Under the pieces are notes generated by a model. It searched no databases. It was not told the origin of the DNA and was given only the letters and a program-made list of their open reading frames with translations. From NCBI RefSeq assembly GCF_014596945.1, contig NZ_JACVXB010000007.1:125171-189170 (forward strand): a stretch of 64,000 bases of DNA, read 5' to 3'. Origin of the DNA: Aestuariibaculum sediminum. Its GTDB lineage: Bacteria; Bacteroidota; Bacteroidia; Flavobacteriales; Flavobacteriaceae. A program made the translations under genes and the position numbers. Shown here piece by piece: positions 35,012 to 43,112 of the stretch. Position 1 is the first letter of the stretch; the number at the start of each line of letters is the position of its first letter.

Positions 35012-35598
35012 TATGGCTTAACTTTAGTTTTATCTGCAATTGGTTTACTTCTTTTATCAAAAGCCTTATCAATATAGAACTCTGGATTTTGCACAAAATC
35101 ACTCCATTTTACAAGTACACAATATCTGTCGTCCTCACTCCAAGAACATTTGCCGTATGCTGGTATGTAATAATTGTGGTTAAATTCTTTTATAACAGTT
35201 GAGTCATTAATTCCAACATAATTATGAGAACCTCCGCAGGTGGGACAATTATAAGAACCTTGATAGACTGAGTCGTACATTGACGGAAGAACTATTCCTA
35301 AAATTCCACTTTTCGAATTATTTTGCCCGTTATAAAGCGATGCTTGTAATTCTTTTTTAATATATCGTTGTTCGTGAGAACCAAGGTCTTCAGAACTTCG
35401 TGTGCCAATTAAGAAAATTGTTACAGTTGAATCAGAAAGATAATCTTCTCGAATTTTTCGCATAATATAGTCATCATCAAACGAATTGATGGGTTCATTT
35501 AATGACTTATCTATCATATCTATATCCATTGCATCTCGAATATGATTTTTATATGCAATATCCTCTGTCTTAAAGCTTATAAAGCATTTATGTGCCAT
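35011..35598 (-). CDS. ThsB-like TIR (DUF1863) protein with zinc-knuckle insert (first gene of operon)
   Basis: 195 residues. KCFISFKTEDIAYKNHIRDAM (4-24) and SDSTVTIFLIGTRSSEDLGSHEQRYIKKELQASL (55-88), followed by GILGIVLPS (98-106), give the pattern of the DUF1863 TIR-like family that includes Thoeris ThsB. E83 in RYIKKEL aligns with the catalytic glutamate position. A CPTCGG motif at 118-123 forms a possible half zinc site, unusual for ThsB. As first gene it probably detects infection and makes the signal. The leader contains a 9-bp inverted repeat (35631-35639/35685-35693). Confidence 0.78.
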   Translation of the reverse strand: MAHKCFISFKTEDIAYKNHIRDAMDIDMIDKSLNEPINSFDDDYIMRKIREDYLSDSTVTIFLIGTRSSEDLGSHEQRYIKKELQASLYNGQNNSKSGILGIVLPSMYDSVYQGSYNCPTCGGSHNYVGINDSTVIKEFNHNYYIPAYGKCSWSEDDRYCVLVKWSDFVQNPEFYIDKAFDKRSKPIADKTKVKP

Positions 35599-35931
35599 AT
35601 GTAGGGTTATAGTTGTTGCAAACTTGTTAAATACTTATATCATAATCTTTAATCAGCTTCATATTCCTGATAAAAATAACAATCTATAAGTATAATTTGT
35701 TAAATTTTAATTAGCGAATATTTTTAAATGCTATTCATTTCAAATATAAACAATCGCTTTTATTTAAACTATTTCCTACAATAACTTTATATGAAATTTT
35801 TAGAGATTACCAGAAAATGACTATATACCATTTCCATAAAACATCTTTTTAAATTATGTTATTAATCATTCTTGGAAAATTTTTATACAATGAATCTTCA
35901 AACTAAAAAAAACTTAAAAAGAGGCTTTCTT
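35599..35931. other. Gene-free region upstream of the TIR-SLATT-TIR operon
   Basis: A/T-rich. It holds an inverted repeat ATACTTATA (35631-35639) / TATAAGTAT (35685-35693) and two copies of TTGTTAAAT near 35624 and 35698. It contains the operon promoter and, on the left-transcribed strand, the region after the last small paralogue. No coding frame seen. Confidence 0.45.
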
Positions 35932-36285
35932 CTAAAAATTCCTTTCTAATAAAAGTTTTTCTATAGCATCATAGCTTTCCAATTGTTCATCAGGCAAAAT
36001 ATCGTTTATCAGTTCAAGTATAGTCACTATAGCCAATTCATTTGAAAGATATGGTGTTCTTGGCGAACTTGATGTTCCCTCAAGTTCCAGTGCAGCTATA
36101 CTTACCCTTAACAGACAGGAGATCACATAGCGTAATTCGCTATTGTCACTGACATGAAAGATTACTTCTTGGGATATCTCCTCCCCGTTTTTAAAGGATC
36201 TGCATTTTCTCGGCCTTAAAAGTTCTTTAATAGCTTCCAGTTTTTCTTTATCAGCTTTCTTATTATATTTATTGCTTTCTTCCAT
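35932..36285 (-). CDS. Small paralogue B2 of the HEPN-linked array
   Basis: 117 residues, no named family. It is similar to the B1 protein at 36628-37002: shared layout of a charged helical start, a strand block ending in HVSDNSEL, a helix VISCLLRVSIAALELEG, and the C-terminal core TILELINDILPDEQLESYDAIEKLL (B1: KVIELILELLPHQQMYCLDCIDEIL). Likely a small cytoplasmic helical protein. Last gene of the HEPN-A1-B1-A2-B2 series, 20 bases after A2. Function unknown. Confidence 0.65.
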   Translation of the reverse strand: MEESNKYNKKADKEKLEAIKELLRPRKCRSFKNGEEISQEVIFHVSDNSELRYVISCLLRVSIAALELEGTSSSPRTPYLSNELAIVTILELINDILPDEQLESYDAIEKLLLERNF

Positions 36286-36305
36286 AGTTCCAAAGATTTA
36301 TTTCT

Positions 36306-36671
36306 TTAATCATTATCTTGCAATAGTCTTCTGGATTTATCCAAAAACGCCAATTCCTCATGTGGTATCAACCTCCTGAAAAATTCCAGTACATCGGCAA
36401 ATTGCTTGTGTGCCTCTTTAATGTCCCTTGCTTCATCGTTTGGATCATAGCCATCCAATGCCATGATGCATAGATTCATAACTGCTTCAAGGGTATAGCC
36501 TAGATGCTCATAATTCTTTATGTAAGCAAAGTTTATATAGTTTCCCTTCCGATAGACATGCTTGGGTGTCGGGGTTAGCAGCCTATAATGTTCCTCAGCC
36601 GATTTGTGCAGCTCCTTAAGGCTTTTTCTATTCTTCTTTTGAAGTTGTTTTTTGGCTTTTTTCTTTTTCAT
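36306..36671 (-). CDS. Small paralogue A2 of the HEPN-linked array
   Basis: 121 residues beginning with a lysine-rich helix (MKKKKAKKQLQKK). Clearly related to A1 (36986-37378): both have HYRLLTP/NFKLLSP, KGNY(I/L)N(F/Y), KNYEHLGYTLEAVMNLCIMALD / YNYVDLFNTLKSMLNVSILALE, and DVLEFFRRLIPHEELAFLDK / RVLEFAKNLIPFEEGIYLDE. Its start lies 44 bases inside the end of B1, in another frame. No enzyme motif visible. Role unknown; the basic start could bind nucleic acid. Confidence 0.65.
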   Translation of the reverse strand: MKKKKAKKQLQKKNRKSLKELHKSAEEHYRLLTPTPKHVYRKGNYINFAYIKNYEHLGYTLEAVMNLCIMALDGYDPNDEARDIKEAHKQFADVLEFFRRLIPHEELAFLDKSRRLLQDND

Positions 36672-37002
36672 CGTCTCCTTTATTTTTTAGAATTTCATCA
36701 ATGCAATCCAAACAGTACATCTGTTGGTGTGGTAATAACTCTAAGATCAGCTCTATAACCTTGGTGACACTTTGCTCCGCAATATTACTTCGATAGGCAG
36801 GAGATGTAAACACCCCATTACCGTCCAAACAATAATAGCAGACCTTTAAAAGTTCCTCTATATAGCCGGTTATATCCTCGTTATTAGAAACCTCTATACT
36901 GATGGTTTTCTGTGTCCGGTTTCCATAAGGTTCAATTTTCATACCCGAATGGGCATCGAGTATGTCTTTAATTTTTTTGATTTGTTTAATCTTGCGTTTC
37001 AT
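36628..37002 (-). CDS. Small paralogue B1 of the HEPN-linked array
   Basis: 124 residues, B-type: basic start MKRKIKQIKKIKDIL, strand block KTISIEVSNNEDITGYI, helix LLKVCYYCLDGNG and the shared C-terminal VIELILELLPHQQMYCLDCIDEIL. The CYYC and CLDC pairs are unlike B2. Overlaps A1 by 17 bases and A2 by 44 bases, consistent with translational coupling. No recognised family. Confidence 0.65.
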   Translation of the reverse strand: MKRKIKQIKKIKDILDAHSGMKIEPYGNRTQKTISIEVSNNEDITGYIEELLKVCYYCLDGNGVFTSPAYRSNIAEQSVTKVIELILELLPHQQMYCLDCIDEILKNKGDDEKEKSQKTTSKEE

Positions 37003-37378
37003 AGGTTTTCTTATTTAATTTTTCATCGGATAACATAAGCTTTCCCATTTCATCTAGGTAAATCCCTTCTTCAAATGGAATCAGGTTCTTAGCAAACTCC
37101 AACACCCTTTTCACATCTGATTCCTTGTTACTAATATCTAAGGTTAGATCTTGCCTATCTTCTAGAGCCAGAATACTAACATTGAGCATAGATTTTAGCG
37201 TATTAAATAGGTCTACATAGTTATACACCCGACCATAGTTCAAATAATTGCCCTTATTCTTACCTCCAATTGGGGATAACAACTTGAAATTTTCTTGGCT
37301 CAATTCTCTTACTCTTTCCAGATTTGTAACGGCTTTTTGAAGTTTCTTTTTATTCTTCTTGTTCGCTTTGTTTTTCAT
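36986..37378 (-). CDS. Small paralogue A1 of the HEPN-linked array
   Basis: 130 residues, A-type. The lysine-rich helical start (MKNKANKKNKKKLQK) is followed by LERVRELSQENFKLLSP, KGNYLNYGRVYNYVDLF, helix TLKSMLNVSILALED and VKRVLEFAKNLIPFEEGIYLDEMGKLML. The last two blocks also resemble the C-terminal ~70 residues of the HEPN protein encoded just upstream (EMLCLAKSLMLTCATCLQD … NEVLQLAIRLLPLNE), so the whole array may derive from that domain. Starts 5 bases after the HEPN gene. Confidence 0.65.
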   Translation of the reverse strand: MKNKANKKNKKKLQKAVTNLERVRELSQENFKLLSPIGGKNKGNYLNYGRVYNYVDLFNTLKSMLNVSILALEDRQDLTLDISNKESDVKRVLEFAKNLIPFEEGIYLDEMGKLMLSDEKLNKKTYETQD

Positions 37379-37383
37379 GATTT

Positions 37384-38463
37384 CTATGGGCTTGTTTCGT
37401 TAAGGGGTAAAAGTCGGATTGCTAATTGCAGTACTTCATTGATTTCAAAATAAAAACCATTTACATTCATTGGTGGTTCGACATCATCCTGTAAACAGGT
37501 AGCACAGGTAAGCATCAGGGATTTTGCCAGACACAGCATTTCATAAGGATTATCAAATTCAAGTTTGCGGTATAGAAACTCCCGTTCTACACTAGGTATT
37601 GGCTCTTTTATGGTTTGATTGTGATAACCGTTAAGATTTTCTGCTTTTATATTTTGCTCAAAATTGGACAGCTCATAATTAAACCAAAACTCAACCTCCT
37701 TAATAAACAGCCCTAATTTTTGAGATAGCTGCTCGATGTCCTCTTTGCCTATATCATAGTTATTGGTATACCTGGCAGACGAATAGGCGTCTTCCAATAA
37801 GTCAAGTAATTTACTGTCAACGTCGGATTCTATTTGAAAAGCTCCTTCGAGTTTGTTTAATGATTTTAATACATAGGTTTGATGATTCTTAATACTATGA
37901 CATCTCTTGGTCTTGCCGCATATGAATCGCTCCAAAACTCTATACCCTTGCTCAAAGGTCTGGTGTGCCATAAATGCACTTTGAGGTAGTTGTTTTTGTT
38001 CTCTGAAATAGTGAAACCCTTTTTTAAATGCCTTCATTCTGGACATATCCCCCTTAAAGTCCTTCTTAATATTTTCAATTAGCTTGGTTAGTTTGGCATC
38101 TGGCAAAGCTATTATTTGGTTTTCCTGTTCCGCTTTGAAAACAAGGTCTTTTTCATGGCAGTAGTTTAGAAAGTATTGGTTTCCATGTTGGGCTTCGCTA
38201 CATGCATAACTGAAGGTAAAGACACGGCAACTATAATCTGGATAGTGTTGTAAAATCGAGTTTATAAGGGCTATGATATGCTCAGACATATCATTTTGTG
38301 CCATCTTTGTAATAATGTTCAATCTGTTTTTGAACGCATGTCTGTCCGTTCCCCTATTAAGGTAAATGTGTCCGACATCTATTGCCTCCACAATCTTAGC
38401 TATGACTTCATTTAAGTTGTTGGGGACATCTCGTTCTTTGATATTAATCTCTGTAGTTTCCAT
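37384..38463 (-). CDS. HEPN domain protein heading the A-B array
   Basis: 359 residues. The middle (about 140-265) fits the HEPN family: FKKGFHYFREQKQLPQSAFMAHQTFEQGYRVLERFICG…HSIKNHQTYVLKSL, then SSARYTNNYDI, matching the usual 'aaFmlHQa.E..y.al…tHnl..L…aRYdd.y'. The N-terminal 130 residues (DRHAFKNRLNIITKMAQND, CRVFTFSYACSEA) sit where homologues carry a nucleotidyltransferase-like region, but no GS…DxD motif is visible. The C-terminal ~70 residues are an A/B-type module. HEPN proteins are often RNases or toxins; the typical R-x4-6-H motif is not obvious here, so activity is uncertain. Confidence 0.65.
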   Translation of the reverse strand: METTEINIKERDVPNNLNEVIAKIVEAIDVGHIYLNRGTDRHAFKNRLNIITKMAQNDMSEHIIALINSILQHYPDYSCRVFTFSYACSEAQHGNQYFLNYCHEKDLVFKAEQENQIIALPDAKLTKLIENIKKDFKGDMSRMKAFKKGFHYFREQKQLPQSAFMAHQTFEQGYRVLERFICGKTKRCHSIKNHQTYVLKSLNKLEGAFQIESDVDSKLLDLLEDAYSSARYTNNYDIGKEDIEQLSQKLGLFIKEVEFWFNYELSNFEQNIKAENLNGYHNQTIKEPIPSVEREFLYRKLEFDNPYEMLCLAKSLMLTCATCLQDDVEPPMNVNGFYFEINEVLQLAIRLLPLNETSP

Positions 38464-38482
38464 AATACTGGTTTTTTAAAAG

Positions 38483-38797
38483 TTACTTTTGATTTATAAA
38501 CTGGTTAATCTTAGGCGTTGAGACAAGGCGTTTGACCTTTTGCTTGAATTGTCCTCTTTCCCAAACCACTCCTGAACGTGTGTTAGATGCCTCTTCAAAA
38601 CAATCAAGCTTGGACATAACAAAGGGGACGATATTAAAAGGAATGCGGATTTCCTCAATATCATTCTTCTTACTTATTCTAAGTAGCTTATACTTGGACT
38701 CGGTATAATCACCGGAGAAGATTGGCCATTCAAAATATTTTAAAATGGCAATTGGCTCTTCACCATAAATAATTGCTTTTATTTGTTCGGCTTCCAT
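38483..38797 (-). CDS. Hypothetical protein
   Basis: 104 residues, no known family. A mixed alpha/beta pattern (EPIAILKYFEWPIFSG, YKLLRISKKNDIEEIRIPFNIVPFVMSKL) with a basic tail. It starts 165 bases from the divergent XRE gene and ends 19 bases before the HEPN gene, so it is probably the first gene of the HEPN array transcript. Confidence 0.55.
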   Translation of the reverse strand: MEAEQIKAIIYGEEPIAILKYFEWPIFSGDYTESKYKLLRISKKNDIEEIRIPFNIVPFVMSKLDCFEEASNTRSGVVWERGQFKQKVKRLVSTPKINQFINQK

Positions 38798-38866
38798 AAT
38801 ATGTTCCTTTGGTTCTCAATAAAGGAACTACCATATTTTCCCGTACCGAACCACGGCCACTTGTAT

Positions 38867-38895
38867 TTTACCAATGAAATCTGGTAGTTTACCAA
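38867..38895. promoter_or_regulatory. Candidate operator: two TTTACCAA repeats 21 bp apart
   Basis: TTTACCAA at 38867-38874 and 38888-38895, exactly two helical turns apart, with an inverted CTGGTAG between them. They lie in the divergent region between the XRE regulator and the HEPN array transcript, a natural binding site for the XRE protein. Confidence 0.45.
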
Positions 38896-38961
38896 GATTA
38901 TTACGGAAAATTCAACTATCTTTACAATACAAACCGAGAGAAACTATTGTATATTTAACCT

Positions 38962-39372
38962 ATGAATACAGCAACAAAACCAAATCACATCGGCAGAAAA
39001 ATTAGCCGCATCAGAGAACTTCGAGGCATGAAGCAGGAAGCCCTTGCTTTAGAATTAGGCATTAGCCAACAAAGTGTGTCTTTATTAGAACAAAGTGAAA
39101 CTGTGGAAGATGAAAAGTTAGAAAAAGTTGCTAAAATCCTTGGGGTTACTACTGAAGCTATTAAAAATTTTTCAGATGAGTCTGTATTAAATATTATTTC
39201 GAACTCATTCCATGACAATTCAGTCCTAAATGGGGTTCTTTATAATCCGACGTTCAATCCTATTGATAAAATTTTAGAACAAGCTGATAAAATTGAAGAG
39301 TTATATAAAAAGCTCCTTCAAGCAGAAAAAGACAAAGTAGCGTATTTAGAAAAGCTGTTGGATAAAAAATAA
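38962..39372 (+). CDS. XRE-type helix-turn-helix regulator
   Basis: 136 residues. HTH_3 domain at about 11-66 (IGRKISRIRELRGMKQEALALELGISQQSVSLLEQSE). The C-terminal ~65 residues are helical and end in a lysine/leucine coiled coil likely used for dimerisation. Divergent from the HEPN array; a near-consensus -7 (TATCTTTA at 38927-38934) precedes it. Probably controls its own gene and the array, or excision/mobilisation genes. Confidence 0.85.
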   Translation: MNTATKPNHIGRKISRIRELRGMKQEALALELGISQQSVSLLEQSETVEDEKLEKVAKILGVTTEAIKNFSDESVLNIISNSFHDNSVLNGVLYNPTFNPIDKILEQADKIEELYKKLLQAEKDKVAYLEKLLDKK

Positions 39373-39391
39373 ATTTACTTTATAACATATT

Positions 39392-39427
39392 AAAAAAGGG
39401 AATCATTTCAAGTTGATTCCCTTTTTT
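39392..39427. terminator. Bidirectional terminator between XRE and coupling-protein genes
   Basis: AAAAAAGGGAATCA pairs exactly with TGATTCCCTTTTTT around an 8-base loop, between two convergent genes. Confidence 0.9.
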
Positions 39428-39435
39428 TTCTGCTT

Positions 39436-41046
39436 TTAACTTTGCTCGTCATGGTTTGATTTCACCTGAAATAGCTGTCTTACTTCCAGATGAATCCGCT
39501 CAAAGTTTGCTTGTATTTCTGCATCATTGTAACGATGTACTGGCGGCGGTAATTCTCTAGCTATTCTAGGCATTTTAAATCGCACCTTACGATCCTTTCC
39601 ATCTGCAAAAGAAATAAACTCCCCTTCCTTCAATCGAAAGAATACATCTGAACGTATTTTGCTGACCTCCTTCTCTCCTGTGCTGATCCTGGAATCAAAA
39701 TCCAGACTATTCTGGCTTTTGCTGACTGTCTTCGTTGGCTTCTTAACGATTTCAAAAAAACGTTCATAATACTTAGCTGTGTCCGGGTCGTTCGCTTTTC
39801 CAAAAAACTGGTAGGACAAATTACTCAGTATGGCACGACTTGCCTTATCCCCGTACATCATATCATTTTGGGTCTTATCCTGCATCACATAAACCGTTGA
39901 AATATCATAACTTCTTAAGGTTGCTGGTATGCGGTGCATATTAAGTAATCTGATGGTAGGTGCTTCTTCAATTAAAAGAAAAGAGGAGGCTTGATGGCGG
40001 ATGCTCATCTGTTTAGTCATCGTATGAATGATCGTAGCAATCACAGGAGAGTATGCCGTTTCAAATTTAGGATTGTTCACTATAGATACAACAGCAGGAT
40101 TTTTAGGATTATTAATATCCAGAGGCACTTCATCTGCCGAAAGGGTCATAAAGATCCGTTGTGTACTGATTTTCTTGAGAGCATTCGCCAGTGAGCTCAT
40201 TACTCCTGCTGTTTGCCGTTCTGATGCCCTTCCTAAAATAAAGGAATTGGCCATGGCCTTGGAGGTATAATCAGAGCTTAAAAAATCCATTAGGCTATCC
40301 GTATCTAAATATTGGTAGGTAGCAATCAAATGAGGAAGCGTGCAGTATTTTGGATAGGCCGTCTTCAGTTTCCATATAAGCCCACCCAAAAGGCCTTCAA
40401 CAGCATCGTTAAAGAATTTGGAAGCTCCTGTAGCGTTGGTTTCACGTTGTTCCAATAGATTTTCTAACAATACCCTTGATACTTCATTCACGCTTTCCTC
40501 ATCCCGCATATACCTTGGAGCAATGGGATTCACCTTAGCATAGATATCATCAAAGGAAATAATATGAAAAGGGCGGCTAGATTCCTTAAAGAGTGGATAC
40601 GCCATTTCCGTAATCTCAAAATGCTTGTAATCGTGGATAAGACCACAAAATTGATACTGCTGAAAATGCTTTAACATGTTATAGACTACCGATTCGGTCT
40701 TACCACTTCCGGCAGAGCCAATAACGGAAATCCCTCTGCGAATATTCTTGAGTCTTAACGAGCCATTCTTGATTTTGATTTTCATGATGTACTTGCGATC
40801 GGTCTTGGTGCTTTCCCATACCGGGTTCACCACAACAAAAAGAAGGCAATTAATTAATGTTAGGGGAAATAGCCAGGCTCCAAATACTTTCATGAACTTA
40901 TCTGGATGCATAAGATAAACCAGATAACAAATCATTAGAATAAATACGGTATGAATGACAAAGGCAAATCGCTTATAACGAAAACCAATAGCCATCAAAG
41001 TGGTCATTGTTCCATAAAGACTGAAAATTAAAACAGGTGTTGACAT
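39436..41046 (-). CDS. TraG/VirD4-type coupling protein (MobC-like)
   Basis: 536 residues. Two N-terminal membrane hairpins (about 5-46 and 55-75), then an AAA-type motor domain: Walker A GSAGSGKT at 110-117, HDYKHFEITEMAYPLF, Walker B region SSFLLIEEAPT around 338-348, and RLKEGEFISFADGKDRKVRFKMPR near the end. It brings the relaxase-DNA complex to a conjugation channel in the inner membrane. It follows the relaxase gene by 12 bases, so mobA-mobB-mobC form one operon. No channel genes accompany it. Confidence 0.88.
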   Translation of the reverse strand: MSTPVLIFSLYGTMTTLMAIGFRYKRFAFVIHTVFILMICYLVYLMHPDKFMKVFGAWLFPLTLINCLLFVVVNPVWESTKTDRKYIMKIKIKNGSLRLKNIRRGISVIGSAGSGKTESVVYNMLKHFQQYQFCGLIHDYKHFEITEMAYPLFKESSRPFHIISFDDIYAKVNPIAPRYMRDEESVNEVSRVLLENLLEQRETNATGASKFFNDAVEGLLGGLIWKLKTAYPKYCTLPHLIATYQYLDTDSLMDFLSSDYTSKAMANSFILGRASERQTAGVMSSLANALKKISTQRIFMTLSADEVPLDINNPKNPAVVSIVNNPKFETAYSPVIATIIHTMTKQMSIRHQASSFLLIEEAPTIRLLNMHRIPATLRSYDISTVYVMQDKTQNDMMYGDKASRAILSNLSYQFFGKANDPDTAKYYERFFEIVKKPTKTVSKSQNSLDFDSRISTGEKEVSKIRSDVFFRLKEGEFISFADGKDRKVRFKMPRIARELPPPVHRYNDAEIQANFERIHLEVRQLFQVKSNHDEQS

Positions 41047-41058
41047 AAGATTGAGTTT

Positions 41059-42084
41059 TTAAATACCGATGGAGCCAGCATCTTTGGCCACATCGATGGT
41101 TCTTTTTAATTGTTTGAAGGCCTTCAGAGCCATTTGGACTTGATTGGTTGGAATATTAAGATTTGGAATCTGCATTCCTGATTTTCCCATTATTTTAAAG
41201 GCGGCACTTTTTTCATTTGTTGGTAGTGCCATGACTTGAGCAAAAAATTTATAAGTATCCTTTTGATACATTTTATGAGCAGAATATTGCTCCACAAAGT
41301 TTCGGTCATATTTGAATAAGGTGTCAAAGGTCTTTTCAGCCTTTTCAAAGAAACCATCACGATCAAAGCCTCGTTTTACAGAACTACCATTGAGCATAAC
41401 CTCTGAGGCCTTATAGGAACTCCCCGGAGACAAACTAAGCTTATTGGTCACATCCTTTCTGCTGACGATAATATGCACATGGGTCTGGAAGCCTTGTTTT
41501 TTCATGCCCTGCTCTATCATCTTGCCATCCATTCGATGTGGTGCTTCAGCCCTGAGCTTTTCAATAGCCTTTTGAATATCTTGGCTGTTGCCGGCTAATT
41601 CCCCTCTCCTAATTTTTACTAGGTCATGTTCCAGTTTAACAATTTTAGCTCTGTAAGGTTGGTTCTCCTTGATTTCCTTATCGAACCCTTTATAGATACG
41701 TTCATATTCAATCTTAGCATAATATTTTATACTATCTACTGATACTGGAGTGTCCCTGTTAAAGGAACTGGCATACGCTTTCATGGTCTCACGAACATAT
41801 TGTCGTAATTTATCGGGGTCATTGCCTATATGCTTCAGTTCCCTTTGACTTGGATTTATAGTGAGTGAATAAAATTTAGGTTCACTTTTTCTAAGCTTGG
41901 CGGTATTGCTGTCAATTTCCTTGACAACATGCTCGGGGGACATCTGATCATTGTGCTGGTCAAAAAAGTGCTCTTGATGCTCAGGTGCCTTGTCCCTGTT
42001 TTCCTTTTCCAGATAACCGACAAAATCACCACAGCTTTTTGAAAATGTGGTATCTAAATGTTGTTTGGTAATGGAGATGTACAT
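41059..42084 (-). CDS. mobB: MobB-type relaxase
   Basis: 341 residues. N-terminal ITKQHLDTTFSKSCGDFVGYLEKENRDKAPE and KFYSLTINPSQREL are typical of the Bacteroidota MobB/DUF5712 relaxases; GFQTHVHIIVSRKD at about 198-211 holds the HxH metal motif (H202, H204). LSLSPGSSYKASEV follows. The enzyme nicks oriT and leads the strand into the recipient. It overlaps nothing but is 2 bases from the BtgA-type gene upstream. A Tyr near the start (Y24) is a candidate nucleophile. Confidence 0.88.
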   Translation of the reverse strand: MYISITKQHLDTTFSKSCGDFVGYLEKENRDKAPEHQEHFFDQHNDQMSPEHVVKEIDSNTAKLRKSEPKFYSLTINPSQRELKHIGNDPDKLRQYVRETMKAYASSFNRDTPVSVDSIKYYAKIEYERIYKGFDKEIKENQPYRAKIVKLEHDLVKIRRGELAGNSQDIQKAIEKLRAEAPHRMDGKMIEQGMKKQGFQTHVHIIVSRKDVTNKLSLSPGSSYKASEVMLNGSSVKRGFDRDGFFEKAEKTFDTLFKYDRNFVEQYSAHKMYQKDTYKFFAQVMALPTNEKSAAFKIMGKSGMQIPNLNIPTNQVQMALKAFKQLKRTIDVAKDAGSIGI

Positions 42085-42086
42085 AA

Positions 42087-42644
42087 CTAACTGTTTTTAA
42101 GTTTTTCCTTTAGAGCCTCCAGCTCTTCCACGGTCATATCCAATTGAAGTTTAGGTTTTCCAAAACTGCTTTTCACAATATGTATCTTGGAAAACAAAAT
42201 GTCTTCGAACTGTTGTTTGGTCTCTACTAAATCACGCTTGATCGAGTTCTTTTCTTTTCTCAGTTCAATAGCCTCCATGGAGGTGGCAAAAAAGGGATCC
42301 TTAACTGGCTTATTACTTTTTTTAACCTCTACGAGCCGGGGCTGATTTTGTTTGGGTGATGATTGTTCAAACAGCAATTGCAGCATCGCTGTGGTGGGTT
42401 TGGTCTGGTTCTTTTCGATTTCTTTTATAATGGATACCAGGGCATTGATCCGTTTTTTAATATTGGCCTCTATTCCTCGCATATTAGGACCAAGATCATC
42501 CATGGGAGATAATTGATAAGTATCAAAAAAATCCATCATATGCTCCAGAGTCTCGGTATAGGATCCGCCAACTTTGGCACAAAAACCCTTGAACCTCTCT
42601 ACGGTGTCCTTATGGAAATTGATGCTCAAAAATCGACGTTTCAT
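42087..42644 (-). CDS. BfmA/BtgA family mobilisation accessory protein
   Basis: 185 residues. RFLSINFHKDTVERFKGFCAKVGGSYTETLEHMMDFFDTYQ (about 3-43) is the ribbon-helix-helix-like DNA-binding start of BfmA/BtgA proteins, which bind oriT and assist the relaxase in Bacteroides mobilizable elements. A helical coiled C-terminus follows. First gene of the mob operon; the putative oriT lies directly upstream. Confidence 0.85.
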   Translation of the reverse strand: MKRRFLSINFHKDTVERFKGFCAKVGGSYTETLEHMMDFFDTYQLSPMDDLGPNMRGIEANIKKRINALVSIIKEIEKNQTKPTTAMLQLLFEQSSPKQNQPRLVEVKKSNKPVKDPFFATSMEAIELRKEKNSIKRDLVETKQQFEDILFSKIHIVKSSFGKPKLQLDMTVEELEALKEKLKNS

Positions 42645-43056
42645 TTCTTTATTATTTGTTATTTACTTGATTATGTTAATGCATCCCAGTGTTTATAAGG
42701 CTTTCCAAGGGCATTAACATAATTTTGGTGTTTATCACTAGTACCTAAAACGACTAAAAAACACCACAAACCCTTTGTTTACAGGGGCTACCAAAGGTTT
42801 AGATTAACGCAATGCCGCTTTAGCGCATTGCCCTCTTGCTATTCGATTTCGTCACGCCAAAGCGTGACAAAATTTTTCAAAACGGAGTACTCATTTTCAG
42901 TCCTAAACCGCTTCTTTTAAAGTTAAGTGATTCCTTTAAAATCGAAAAACGCCGTTTAGACTCAAATGGATTCATTTGTTACCAAATCGTATGAATTACA
43001 AAAAATCGGGATTTCAAAACGTCAGTTTTTCTAAAATGACCCTTTGCAATTGAAAA
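42645..43056. other. Gene-free region with clustered inverted repeats: candidate oriT
   Basis: Contains a perfect 13-bp inverted repeat ATTATGTTAATGC (42670-42682) / GCATTAACATAAT (42711-42723), two GTGTTTAT direct repeats nearby, and two small hairpins farther on: GCAATGC/GCATTGC, and GTCACGC-CAAA-GCGTGAC. It lies directly upstream of the BtgA-relaxase-coupling protein operon, where oriT of such elements is found. The nick site cannot be placed. Confidence 0.55.
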
Positions 43057-43061
43057 GAAAA

Positions 43062-43087
43062 AGGCCTAAGGAATGATCCAAAGGCCT
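43062..43087 (-). terminator. Terminator of the radC-like gene
   Basis: Two AGGCCT arms 14 bases apart with a T-run on the minus strand, 26 bases after the stop. Confidence 0.65.
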
Positions 43088-43112
43088 GTGAGTAATTTGA
43101 TGTTAATTTTAA

